From the NCBI RefSeq assembly GCF_030034735.1, contig NZ_CP125370.1:2728001-2792000 (forward strand): a stretch of DNA of 64,000 nucleotides, given 5' to 3'. This document shows, piece by piece, positions 55,172 through 63,825 of the stretch. Under the pieces are notes generated by a model. It saw only the letters and a list, made by a program, of their open reading frames with translations, was not told where the DNA came from and did not search any database. The translations under genes were made by a program, and so were the position numbers. This DNA comes from Paenibacillus sp. RC334 (GTDB lineage: Bacteria; Bacillota; Bacilli; Paenibacillales; Paenibacillaceae). Every line of letters starts with the position of its first letter. Position 1 is the stretch's first letter.

Positions 55172-56191
55172 ATGTTGACCATCGGATACATTGGGAATGG
55201 CAAAAGCACCAACCGTTATCATCTTCCTTTTTCATTGAACCGAGATCACTTGAAAGTAAAGACGATATACGCCCGTAATCCAGATAAAGCGGAGTGGGAG
55301 AAAACGCCTGGCGTTCTTTACACAGATGATATTGCAGCCTTAATGAATGATAAGGAGATTCAGTTGATTGTTGTCTGTACACATACAGAGTCCCATTATT
55401 CTTATGCGAAAATGGCGCTCGACCACGGAAAGAATGTGCTTGTTGAGAAACCTTTCATGTTAACAAAAGATGAAGCGGTGTCCATCTTCCAATACGCCAA
55501 AGAGAAAAATTTGGTCATCCAATGCTATCAGAACAGACGATATGATTCGGATTTCCTCACTACAAAGAAAGTGATTGAATCAGGAAAACTTGGAGATCTG
55601 CTGGAGATGGAAATGCATTACGATTATTATCGACCGGAGATCCCGAACGCCACCTCCCATTTTTCCAAATATAACAGTTATTTATATGGGCATGGAGTTC
55701 ACACCATTGACCAAGTGCTATCCTATTTCGGGAAGCCTGACACGATTCATTACGATGTTCGTCAATTGCTGGGCTCCGGGAGAATGAATGATTACTTTGA
55801 TCTAGACTTTTATTATCCTTCACTCAAAGTATCCATCAAATCGAGCTTTTTCCGCTTAAAAGCGCGGCCAAGTTTTGTTGTATATGGTAAAAAGGGTGTT
55901 TTCGTGAAACAAACCGAGGACCGCCAGGAGGAACACCTAAAATTATTTTACCTTCCCAAGGGGCACGCCGATTTTGGTATTGATTTACCTCAGCATTATG
56001 GAATTCTAACGTACCTGGATGATGAAGGCAAGTATCATGAAGATAAAGTGGTCTCTGAAAAGGGCGATTATGCTCGAGTGTATGACGATATCTATCAAGC
56101 AATCGTACATGGCAAAGAAAAAGTGATTAAAGACGAAGAAACAATAACTGCTATGGAAATACTTGAAAAAGGCATAGAGGAGTGCAGCTAA
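55172..56191 (+). CDS. Gfo/Idh/MocA-family oxidoreductase (first of pair)
   Basis: 339 residues from ATG 55172, seven bases after GAGGGGG; the ATG at 55166 is too close. Rossmann start LTIGYIGNGKSTNRYHLPFS is atypical (GxGxxx with Asn-Gly) and resembles the YhhX/YdgJ branch. VVCTHTESHYSYAKMALDHG and NVLVEKPFMLTKDEAVSIFQ contain the conserved EKP motif. C-terminal alpha/beta domain binds the substrate. Acts on an unknown sugar or cyclitol. It is followed after one base by the second dehydrogenase gene. Confidence 0.93.
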   Translation: MLTIGYIGNGKSTNRYHLPFSLNRDHLKVKTIYARNPDKAEWEKTPGVLYTDDIAALMNDKEIQLIVVCTHTESHYSYAKMALDHGKNVLVEKPFMLTKDEAVSIFQYAKEKNLVIQCYQNRRYDSDFLTTKKVIESGKLGDLLEMEMHYDYYRPEIPNATSHFSKYNSYLYGHGVHTIDQVLSYFGKPDTIHYDVRQLLGSGRMNDYFDLDFYYPSLKVSIKSSFFRLKARPSFVVYGKKGVFVKQTEDRQEEHLKLFYLPKGHADFGIDLPQHYGILTYLDDEGKYHEDKVVSEKGDYARVYDDIYQAIVHGKEKVIKDEETITAMEILEKGIEECS

Positions 56192-56192
56192 A

Positions 56193-57179
56193 ATGAAATT
56201 GGGAATCGTTGGAGCAGGAATGATTGTGGGAGATTTATTAAGCTTTATTCAGGAAATCCCTACAATTACCTTACAGGCAATCAGCTCAAGACCTAGTGAC
56301 CAGGAAAAATTGCTGTCTCTGCAGAAAAAGTATGGGATTTCCCAGATCTATTCGGATTACAACAAAATGTTTGAGAATGATGATGTAGATACAATCTACA
56401 TCGGGCTGCCAAATCATCTTCATTATTCATATGCCAAAGAAGCATTAATGAGCGGAAAGCATGTCATTTGTGAGAAGCCGTTCACTTCCAATTTACAAGA
56501 ATTCATAGAGCTTAAAGAGATTGCTCAACAAAAAGAACTGGTATTAGTGGAAGCCATTACAACTCAATATCTAAAAAACTATTTGTCCATGAAGGAGTAT
56601 CTGCCTAAGCTGGGTGAGATCAAAATAGTGGAATGTAATTATTCCCAATATTCATCACGATATGCAGCTTTCAAAGCGGGAGAAATCCTACCTGCCTTTA
56701 ACCCGGAAATGTCTGGTGGAGCCTTGATGGATATTAATTTATATAATATTCATTTGGTTGTTGGTTTCTTCGGGAGCCCTGAGAAGGTGGAGTATTGGGC
56801 AAATATGGAACGTGGTATTGATACTTCAGGTATGTTGCTGCTGGATTACGGTGATTTTAAGTGTGTCTGCATAGGTTCCAAGGACAGTACAGCCCCCAAT
56901 GCAGTGAACATTCAAGGCAATAAAGGATATATACACATGGCAAGTTCAGCGAATGTCATCGAATGCTTTGATTATGTCCTCAATAAGGAAAAGTCAATTC
57001 GGGTAGATCTGAAAGAGCATCCGCATCGCATGTATGACGAATTCGTTGAATTTGACCGTATCATCAAAGAACATGATTTGGAAAAAGTCGCAGTCATGCT
57101 TGAGCATAGCGAGAAGGTTATGAACGTTATTGAGATGGCCAAGCAATCCGCAAATCTTGTATTCGGACCTGATAAATAA
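56193..57179 (+). CDS. Gfo/Idh/MocA-family oxidoreductase (second of pair)
   Basis: 328 residues. KLGIVGAGMIVGDLLSFIQE (NAD motif), DDVDTIYIGLPNHLHYSYAK, EALMSGKHVICEKPFTSNLQ (EKP motif), and C-terminal SGGALMDINLYNIHLVVGFF. Directly adjoins the first dehydrogenase gene, so the two are translationally coupled and probably act on successive or alternative steps of one sugar pathway. No transporter or kinase for the pathway is present. Confidence 0.94.
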   Translation: MKLGIVGAGMIVGDLLSFIQEIPTITLQAISSRPSDQEKLLSLQKKYGISQIYSDYNKMFENDDVDTIYIGLPNHLHYSYAKEALMSGKHVICEKPFTSNLQEFIELKEIAQQKELVLVEAITTQYLKNYLSMKEYLPKLGEIKIVECNYSQYSSRYAAFKAGEILPAFNPEMSGGALMDINLYNIHLVVGFFGSPEKVEYWANMERGIDTSGMLLLDYGDFKCVCIGSKDSTAPNAVNIQGNKGYIHMASSANVIECFDYVLNKEKSIRVDLKEHPHRMYDEFVEFDRIIKEHDLEKVAVMLEHSEKVMNVIEMAKQSANLVFGPDK

Positions 57180-57220
57180 TACTTTCTGGATTTCTTGAAT
57201 ATCATTCGTATTTTTTTATG

Positions 57221-57261
57221 CACTGATCTGATGGAAAGCTCATTCAGATCAGTGTTTTTTT
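57221..57261 (+). terminator. Terminator of the dehydrogenase operon
   Basis: CACTGATCTGA pairs with TCAGATCAGTG, then TTTTTTT. Confidence 0.95.
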
Positions 57262-57311
57262 GTAACACGTTAAACAGAGAGTTCAAAAACGAGCAGAGGA
57301 AAAATTTAAAC

Positions 57312-57382
57312 TTTGGTATAAGTGATAGAGCACGGATGACTTGATGTTCATCGCTTTGTTGGTACGCGTTTGGATGATTAAA
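57312..57382 (+). pseudogene. Fragment duplicated from a hybrid kinase gene like the one at 4130
   Basis: TTTGGTATAAGTGATAGAGC and later ATGTTCATCGCTTTGTTGGT closely match 4289-4384 of the kinase gene, with a 25-base internal deletion and a few substitutions. It covers only the second membrane segment region. Confidence 0.75.
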
Positions 57383-57497
57383 TAAAAATACATATATTTA
57401 ATTATAGGGCCTCAGCAGAAGACCTTCTGGAGCCGGTCCAAGGCATGTTAACCGATAAATTCGGTGTCATGTTCCATACCAACTGTGGATACACGTC

Positions 57498-57531
57498 AAA
57501 ACCTCCAAACCCTTTACCGGCTGGAGGTTTT
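57498..57531. terminator. Hairpin terminator-like element
   Basis: AAAACCTCCA pairs with TGGAGGTTTT; A-rich before and T-rich after, so it can work in both directions, including for the minus-strand gene at 57683. Confidence 0.75.
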
Positions 57532-57682
57532 CTCATGTTATTCCGTAATCAGAAAATTATCGGCTTCAGGCTGTGAATAGCCGTTCATCCTTTAGTACGC
57601 CTACTGAGTCCACTTTGGCATTGACCCTTAAGGTGCTGACTTTTCCTATCTTCATAGCCATGTTCAGATGGCAGGAACTTGA

Positions 57683-58654
57683 TCAAGCATTTTTCTGGAT
57701 CTTCGAAGGGTTGTTAATCTTAATAGCGACTGGGTGCTTGGCAAGTTTTTTCTTGATCATTTTAGCCTCGAAAGTGAGGGTGTCGCCTATTTCCAGCTCC
57801 TGCTTCTTCATTGTGGTGCTGTGGCTTGACCAGGCCTCGCCTACCACCAGCACATCCGGTTCCAAGATGGATACCGCTTCATAGATAATCACTTCGTCAT
57901 CACTATCTGCAAAATGGTTCGGTACTGTCGTGAACTCTTTCACAACAGCAGTCATTTTCACCTTGCCTTCCGGCAGCTCCAGCTTGGCCGCCTTGGCCCG
58001 GGTGGTTTTGGCTGGAGGTGCGGCTTCCAGAAGCGGCTTGCTGCTAGGGCCGACATATTCTTCCACCAGACCATCTGGGTCACCCTTGAAACCGGAACCA
58101 GAACGCTCGGCACCAGTCTCTATGCCGTCATCCATACTGTCTTCCATGTCACCTGCGTTTGCGCCCAAGAACGGGTCCACGCCGTCGGTTTCACTCGCAA
58201 CTTGCTGGTCCAATTCGGGTGCTTCTCCATCCATAGCTGCCGAATATGTATCCATTCCCGCCTTGTCCATGGAACCAGCATCTGCAGGGGAGGCAGTGCC
58301 AGCTTCGCTTGTATTCGTCGCAGCTGCCGTGGATAGGAATACTGAATCGTCGCTCTTGTCTGTTCCGGCAGCGCTGGTATTGCGTACCCCGAAGCTGGAA
58401 GCCTGCATCTCTTTCAGATAGGAGGGATGAATGCAGTGCTTCTGGCCGTTGTCGAACTCAATAACCGTAGTCATGTAATCAACACACCCCACTATGGTGC
58501 AGGGGACGTTCAGGTCGTTGCCTTTATAATAAAAAGTCTTGATCTTGGTCGCCTTCTCCGATAGAAGGCCCCATGTCCTGCACTGCTCAATTAGCACATC
58601 CTCGTTGTGAAATGCTGTATATGTCTTCGGTTCAATTATAAATGTATATGTCAT
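57683..58654 (-). CDS. Hypothetical protein with acidic low-complexity centre
   Basis: 323 residues, not recognised. ATG 58654 follows AAAGGCGG. The first 90 residues form a compact domain (TYTFIIEPKTYTAFHNEDVL, TIVGCVDYMTTVIEFDNGQK). Residues about 95-215 are an Ala/Ser/Asp/Gly-rich acidic linker. The last 100 residues form a basic-acidic globular part (KVKMTAVVKEFTTVPNHFAD, LEIGDTLTFEAKMIKKKLAK) that might be an OB-like beta barrel. No signal peptide or membrane helix. Its GC content looks higher than that of the neighbours, so it may have been acquired by transfer. Translation in all three parts looks protein-like, so I believe it is real. Confidence 0.65.
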   Translation of the reverse strand: MTYTFIIEPKTYTAFHNEDVLIEQCRTWGLLSEKATKIKTFYYKGNDLNVPCTIVGCVDYMTTVIEFDNGQKHCIHPSYLKEMQASSFGVRNTSAAGTDKSDDSVFLSTAAATNTSEAGTASPADAGSMDKAGMDTYSAAMDGEAPELDQQVASETDGVDPFLGANAGDMEDSMDDGIETGAERSGSGFKGDPDGLVEEYVGPSSKPLLEAAPPAKTTRAKAAKLELPEGKVKMTAVVKEFTTVPNHFADSDDEVIIYEAVSILEPDVLVVGEAWSSHSTTMKKQELEIGDTLTFEAKMIKKKLAKHPVAIKINNPSKIQKNA

Positions 58655-59200
58655 TGACGAATTCCGCCTTTCTTACCACTTCTCAGGAGATTCTAATCCA
58701 AGTCGAAATTAACACTAGTGTATCATAAAATTGCTATCCCTTCATTAATCCGATTGCCACACACGACTACCGAGCCGACTGGTCCGACATAAAGCAGCAG
58801 AAGGGAGGATGGGGAGGTGTGCAGAATCGAGAACCAGATGAACTTCTGACGGCCGAACCGGTCCGCCAGCGCTTCGCCCAGGAGTGTGACAAAACTTTCA
58901 GTTCATTAACTATATTCCCTATTTCATCCAGACCAGAAGTGGAAAAGTATACTTGAGCAAGCAACATTTCCAGCCTTCTATTCAATTGTACAGGTACAGA
59001 TTTTGGTTGTATGACTCGGCTAAAGTTCAAGACTCAATTAGAGTAGTGTATCTGCTCAATATAGCTTTTGTAAATGGATTGCTCGTAGCATCAATGGAAA
59101 CCTTAACAGATAAAAAAGGTAGAAAGCCCTGTAACATTGTCCACACACTTGGACCCGGAGTTCATATGGTAATAAAAACGGATTGAAAGGTAGTGATTTC
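58655..59200. other. Gene-poor stretch with MFS remnant
   Basis: Holds the MFS pump remnant (58723-58890). The rest, to the gene at 59201, contains no frame I can support. Confidence 0.4.
58723..58890 (-). pseudogene. MFS transporter remnant (Fsr-like)
   Basis: On the minus strand LLGEALADRFGRQKFIWFSI is the conserved loop of MFS drug exporters (GxxLaDRfGRr), followed by a hydrophobic helix and a stop at 58723. It resembles fosmidomycin-resistance-type transporters. Only about 55 residues remain. Confidence 0.7.
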
Positions 59201-59566
59201 ATGGCTTTAACAACTGGAATAATTACAAATACGGGAACGACCCCTGCATCGAACCTTGTAATCAACATTAGTAATGATAATCTTAGTTTTTCATCTAACG
59301 TTGTTTATCACATCTACGTATGGAATAGCTTGGTGAGTAAATCACTGGTTTATTCCAATTCCCTGACGATCAATGCGAATACTAATCAAATTCTTAGTTT
59401 CAACATCGCAGGTAATACTTCTTACGAAGTTCAATTTCTTGTTACAGGCACTGTTCCAACAGATACTGTCATCACTGTATTCGGAACGGATTCATCCGGA
59501 AACGTAATTCCTCATCAAAAAGTGCTGCAAGAAGAACTCACTCAAATTGCCCAACTTAACCCATAA
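59201..59566 (+). CDS. Small beta-rich protein of unknown function
   Basis: 121 residues from ATG 59201 (the TTG at 59183 is less likely). Thr/Ser/Asn-rich and predicted all-beta: LTTGIITNTGTTPASNLVIN, YHIYVWNSLVSKSLVYSN, TDTVITVFGTDSSGNVIPHQ. No signal peptide. It resembles exosporium or spore-surface beta-sandwich proteins in composition only. The BNR-repeat gene starts 45 bases later, so the two form an operon. Confidence 0.65.
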   Translation: MALTTGIITNTGTTPASNLVINISNDNLSFSSNVVYHIYVWNSLVSKSLVYSNSLTINANTNQILSFNIAGNTSYEVQFLVTGTVPTDTVITVFGTDSSGNVIPHQKVLQEELTQIAQLNP

Positions 59567-59611
59567 ATTAAAGTAACCGCAGTTTCATTAATATAGAAGG
59601 GGAGAGTAACT

Positions 59612-60829
59612 ATGGTAAACGTCCAAATCTCGCCAAGTACTAGCGCTCAGTTTGAGCCAACCATCGCGGTAAACTGGCTAAATCCCTCCGTTATGGTGGC
59701 GGTGGCTGTAGATCTCAGTGCAGGACCGCCGAATATTGGCTTATACAAGTCAATTGATGCAGGCGCAACATGGAGCACGACGTTACTCCCTTTACCGACC
59801 GGGTTTGCTGGCATAGAGGCGCCTCATATTGATTATTTTTTCCCCAATTCGTTCGTAGTGGCAGCTCACGCCTTTGATTCGGACGGTCTCAGTGGAACGA
59901 TTGTGTCCTATGCCTCTAACGACAATGCAACTTCGTTCGGACCGCCAGTTATTGTGAACCAGGGATTTGGACAGTTTGTCAATGACGATCAGGTGGTTGT
60001 TATCGCCGATAAGGCAGGGTCCAGCCCGTTTTTCGGAAATATTTACACGGGTTATACTCACGATTACAACACGCAATTTATACCGGGAAATACAATATTC
60101 TTCAATCGTTCCCTAGATGGGGGAAACACTTACTCTAGCCCAAGCCTCATATCTTCAATTACCGAGTTTGAAGAATTTCCGGGAATCGCAATCACATTAG
60201 ATGGAATTCTTATCGTAGGTTGGATTACCCAACCTCCAGGCAATTCCGAATTTAATACGCGTACATCACTAGACGGAGGAACAACATTCAAGACGGAAAC
60301 CATGGTTGCTCCGGTGGTTGTTCCACCTTCGCCACTACCGGGATACCAATTCAGGTGCTTAACGTATCCCTCCTTGTCAGCGGACATTTCAAACGCACCA
60401 ACGTCCCAAGGAAATGTTTATGCAGTGTGGCAAGACTTTCGGCAAGGTTATTCCGATATATTTATAACAACTTCCACAAACTTTGGCGTAGATTGGGGTG
60501 CGCCGACGCCTATTACAAACAGTCCGGTAGGGTCCCAGAGCTTTTTCCCGGCCATCACCGTCTCCCCAACGGATGGAGCGGTGTTCGTTTCCTATTATAC
60601 CAATCGATTAAATCCGCCTGATATTGACGTTTTTCTTGCTACATCGAGGGACGGTGGAATAACGTTTACAAATACCCGTATCACGACGACTTCGTTTAGC
60701 GTCGCAGGCCTTCCCCTAATCGGAGACTACATTGGTAATGCCATTGTCCCTCAAACAGGCCGTCTTGTTACCGTTTGGACAGACACACGGACAGGAACTG
60801 AAAACATTTGGTTTGGCGATAACCAATAA
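59612..60829 (+). CDS. BNR/sialidase-like beta-propeller protein
   Basis: 405 residues. ATG 59612 after AGGGGAGAG. Several BNR Asp-boxes (S-x-D-x-G-x-T-W type) are visible: SIDAGATWST, SLDGGNTYSS, SLDGGTTFKT, STNFGVDWGA, SRDGGITFTN. They indicate a five- or six-bladed propeller as in exo-alpha-sialidases. The sialidase Arg triad cannot be assigned, so enzymatic activity is doubtful. No signal peptide or anchor despite a fold usually found outside the cell; with its small beta-rich partner it could be a spore-surface component, which is inference. Confidence 0.8.
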   Translation: MVNVQISPSTSAQFEPTIAVNWLNPSVMVAVAVDLSAGPPNIGLYKSIDAGATWSTTLLPLPTGFAGIEAPHIDYFFPNSFVVAAHAFDSDGLSGTIVSYASNDNATSFGPPVIVNQGFGQFVNDDQVVVIADKAGSSPFFGNIYTGYTHDYNTQFIPGNTIFFNRSLDGGNTYSSPSLISSITEFEEFPGIAITLDGILIVGWITQPPGNSEFNTRTSLDGGTTFKTETMVAPVVVPPSPLPGYQFRCLTYPSLSADISNAPTSQGNVYAVWQDFRQGYSDIFITTSTNFGVDWGAPTPITNSPVGSQSFFPAITVSPTDGAVFVSYYTNRLNPPDIDVFLATSRDGGITFTNTRITTTSFSVAGLPLIGDYIGNAIVPQTGRLVTVWTDTRTGTENIWFGDNQ

Positions 60830-61601
60830 CGAAAAAGTGATCCACACAGAAAATCAGGAATCGAAATGAATAGCCTACGTTCTAATGACGTGTTAAGGAA
60901 TACGAAAAAATGTACAAAGAGACTTGTAAGCAACGTAAGTTGGTGATTCAGATGACACAGAGAATATACGTTAGTGACTCCCATTTCTCTAGTTGGACCG
61001 AAGCGGCGGTCGAACTAGAGCTACCGGTCTAACAGGTACCACCAGCCCTAGTTTTGTTCCTGGGCTGCGTTCTTTCACGAATTGAAGCAGAGTCCGCCAT
61101 ATCCCTTGCCATGTTGGCAAAGGGGAACAAACAACTTCGCTATCCCTACATTTAACACGGATTACCTTCTTGTCAATTACCTTTTTCATCCACTGAGCGA
61201 TTGAAATGGGATGGCAAGAAGCGATGGTTAGCCCCTTAGTGGTTCTATTAAGATAAAGAAGCCTTTCTTCAGGGGATCATGCTGTTTTCCCCGGAGATTG
61301 CAAGTTTGCCGGAAGGCGGGATGACGTCGGAAAATCGGGGGCTGCAGTGCATTGCTTGATTGCAAATGAACGGCAAACAAACAGGTAAAGCTCAATTCAG
61401 AGGTTTATGTAAAAACGGGTAAAAGAATGTATCTGCGGGTTTGATTGAAGACCTTTTCGAATGATTGGTCTCCCGAATTCAAATACAATTTTAACGCCGT
61501 TAATAGACTATTTCTTTTGCTGTTATCTCGTTAGTACAGTTGCTAATATTGGCAATATTAACGTATTGTGAAGCAGTTCGTCTGCCCCTATGAATCGATG
61601 G
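60830..61601. other. Intergenic stretch without a supportable gene
   Basis: 772 bases. A 66-codon minus-strand frame (60989-61189) starting MKKVIDKKVIRVKCRDSEVV is possible but has no recognisable homology. The segment 61260-61340 (GIMLFSPEIASLPEGGMTSE in one frame) looks like a decayed coding piece. Nothing else was recognised. Confidence 0.35.
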
Positions 61602-62526
61602 TTATACACTGACGGTGGGTCCAACCACAGTTATTGAATTATTGACTGTATTGAGATTAACCGTTGCGCCAATCGGCAAAGCCGCTTTATAAAGACCATG
61701 ACCTGTTGCAAGGTTCGTTATCAGGGGCTTACCAAGAGGTATAACGAATTCTTTTATTAAATCCTCATAGGATGTGCCGTATGCCGCCTGACAACCTGTG
61801 CATTCCCCCATAATAATGCCGATGCAGTCACGAAATTTTCCGGCCAGCTTCAAATCATTCAAGTACCTGTAGACGGTATTGGTAGGTTCATGTGTTTCTT
61901 CAAGAACCAGAATTTTACCCCGTGTATCGATTTCGAAAGGCGTACCCAACGTATCGACAAACGATGTCAGATTACCGCCCACAAGCGGACCCGTAACGTT
62001 GCCCGGAACCCGGCTTATCAGCGGAATTCCCGGAGGATTCAGGATCGGCCGGGTTAATGAATATAAGGTTGTAGCGGAAAAAAAACTGGTCGAAATTATA
62101 GGCGGGCGTTTCGGATTTGAAGTCAATAAGCAGCAGACTATGGAATGTTATTAAATCCACATATTGATGCAGTACGTTTAACATTACCGTTATGTCACTG
62201 TAGCCTGTAACAATTTTTGGATTATTCCGGATCACATTATAATCAAGATATGGAAGAATTCCTGCCACTCCTGTACCGCCTCTGGTGGGAAGTATCATTT
62301 TAACCTGCTTGTTTTGAAACATCATCATCAAATCGGATGCCCGCTGCTCGTCTGTGCCGGCTAGAAACCCGTTTTGCGTATATACATATTGACCCAATAC
62401 GACATTGAACTCCATTCCTCTCAAAGATTCGATCCGTGCATTAATTATATTTGCATCCAGCGGGCTACCCAAGGTAACGATTCCAACGGTATCACCTCTC
62501 TGCAATATTGGCGGACGTATCGGCAT
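61602..62526 (-). pseudogene. LD-carboxypeptidase (S66) family gene, frameshifted in a T8 tract
   Basis: Start ATG 62526. The N-terminal part carries PPILQRGDTVGIVTLGSPLD, RGGTGVAGILPYLDY and the nucleophile motif TGYSDIT; after a T8 run (62085-62078 on the minus strand) the frame changes and continues YSLTRPILNPPGIPL, GGNLTS, VLEETHEPTN (Glu) and LATGHGLYKAALP (His). With seven T the product would be about 308 residues and complete, with all members of the Ser-Glu-His triad. The family cleaves the terminal D-Ala of tetrapeptide cell-wall fragments or gives microcin C immunity (MccF). Confidence 0.85.
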
Positions 62527-63066
62527 ATACTTATCTTCCTTTCCTGAAAATAAAGAAGCCATCGTGATATTATGTCTTTAGATTATATTAGCAAAGCCGG
62601 CTGCACAGTACTGAAAAGGAGCTAACGGTTATATTAAGTCACTTTGGGATAAAAGTAATATTAATAATTAGATGGGGGAATATGGGGATTAAGGTCGAAT
62701 GACTCAAAATCCCCTACATATCTTTAACACCAAAAGCCCTTAATAGCAGGTTTTTTATTTTTCAATGTAGGTAAATTTTTGTCACGTAAAAAATGAACAA
62801 ATGTTCCTACATCATGAGTTATTGACATAAATATCACCACATAACGTCAGGTAAGAGGAATAGTACAGCATACGCAATAAAAAACACTTCATTTGGAGAT
62901 GAGTTCGAAAGGAGCAGTAGAGGGACAAAAACCTTAAGGAACAATATACACAAATCAGAAGGCTCTAAACGCATGGTAGAAAAATTTAGCGATTGTACGA
63001 AAGCCTAACAGCATTGGGAGTGAAACACGTCAATCCATCTCTATTGCCTTAAAGGAGAGACGCAAG
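62527..63066. other. Intergenic stretch
   Basis: About 540 AT-rich bases. A weak hairpin GGGGATT/AATCCCC at about 62683-62716 is the only structure noticed. No gene supported. Confidence 0.4.
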
Positions 63067-63309
63067 ATGTCCGATTCGATTAAGGTTCACATATTACATT
63101 GCGGACAAGTACAGGTTGATATCGCGGTTCCATTCAGGCAGAAACCATGGAACCCTCTCGCAGCCACAGGCATTTTCCGCTTAAAAAAACACCAAATCAC
63201 ACTTCCAGTTTCTTGCTATTTGATTGAACATCCCAAAGGGCTTGTTCTAATTGATACAGGCTGGCATACCGCTTTACGTGGAGATCAGATTAAATATATG
63301 GGCAGATGA
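63067..63309 (+). pseudogene. N-terminal fragment of an AHL-lactonase-like MBL protein
   Basis: 80 codons from ATG 63067 with AAAGGAGA upstream. VHILHCGQVQVDIAVPFRQK and LPVSCYLIEHPKGLVLIDTG WHT are the opening of the N-acyl homoserine lactonase family of metallo-beta-lactamases. The frame stops at 63309, before the HxHxDH zinc site, and no continuation was found, so the gene is truncated. Confidence 0.8.
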
Positions 63310-63331
63310 AGTTATCAGGTGAACTTAAAAC

Positions 63332-63493
63332 CTGGCGAACTTACAAAAAACCAACTTATCTCGTCCAGTTGTATCTCACCATGTAAAGGTTTTGAAAGAT
63401 GCAAACATGATTGAAGTTGTAAAAGAGGGAACGAAAAATTACTATTTCATAAATGTGATGAAAAGCGATATTCAAGGTTATAAAGCTATTTGA
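63332..63493 (+). pseudogene. ArsR-family regulator fragment
   Basis: One frame reads LANLQKTNLSRPVVSHHVKV, then LKDANMIEVVKEGTKNYYFI to a stop at 63491. This is the recognition helix and wing of an ArsR winged-helix repressor. The first 40-50 residues and a start are missing. It directly abuts the lactonase fragment. Confidence 0.75.
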
Positions 63494-63637
63494 AAATATC
63501 GATTTATTTATAACGGAATCTCAGGAAGCTCCAGATAGTTCAGAAGAGTAGACTTGTCGCTAGGAACCCTTTTAGAATCGCATCATCGTGGTGTGGCTTG
63601 CTTGAGTTTGAAGACATGCTGTAGGTGAGTTATAACA

Positions 63638-63666
63638 AAAGCCATCAATAAATTCTTGATGGCTTT
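63638..63666. terminator. Bidirectional terminator-like hairpin
   Basis: AAAGCCATCAA pairs with TTGATGGCTTT. Confidence 0.8.
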
Positions 63667-63825
63667 ACTGTTACGTAACACTTAGAACTCAAAACTCGTA
63701 TAAGCGAAAGTGCCATGCTCGTAACCTTTATAAAGTAGCTTCGGTTGGTTATCTTTATTAGCCATATACCCGGTGTTTTAAAACATCTCTCGCATGGTGT
63801 GTTTTCCTGTATCTAGAGGAAAAGT

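Larger units (their letters stand above)
57180..57682. other. Gene-poor stretch with kinase fragment
   Basis: Apart from two terminators and the kinase fragment, 57408-57575 stays open in one frame (ASAEDLLEPVQGMLTDKFGV and on) but matches nothing I recognise; it may be another remnant. Confidence 0.4.

Noticed and set aside
58767..59030. Spo0E-like small protein on the minus strand
   Set aside because: A short helical stretch loosely recalls Spo0E-type phosphatases, but the signature is missing and the 3' part overlaps the MFS remnant.
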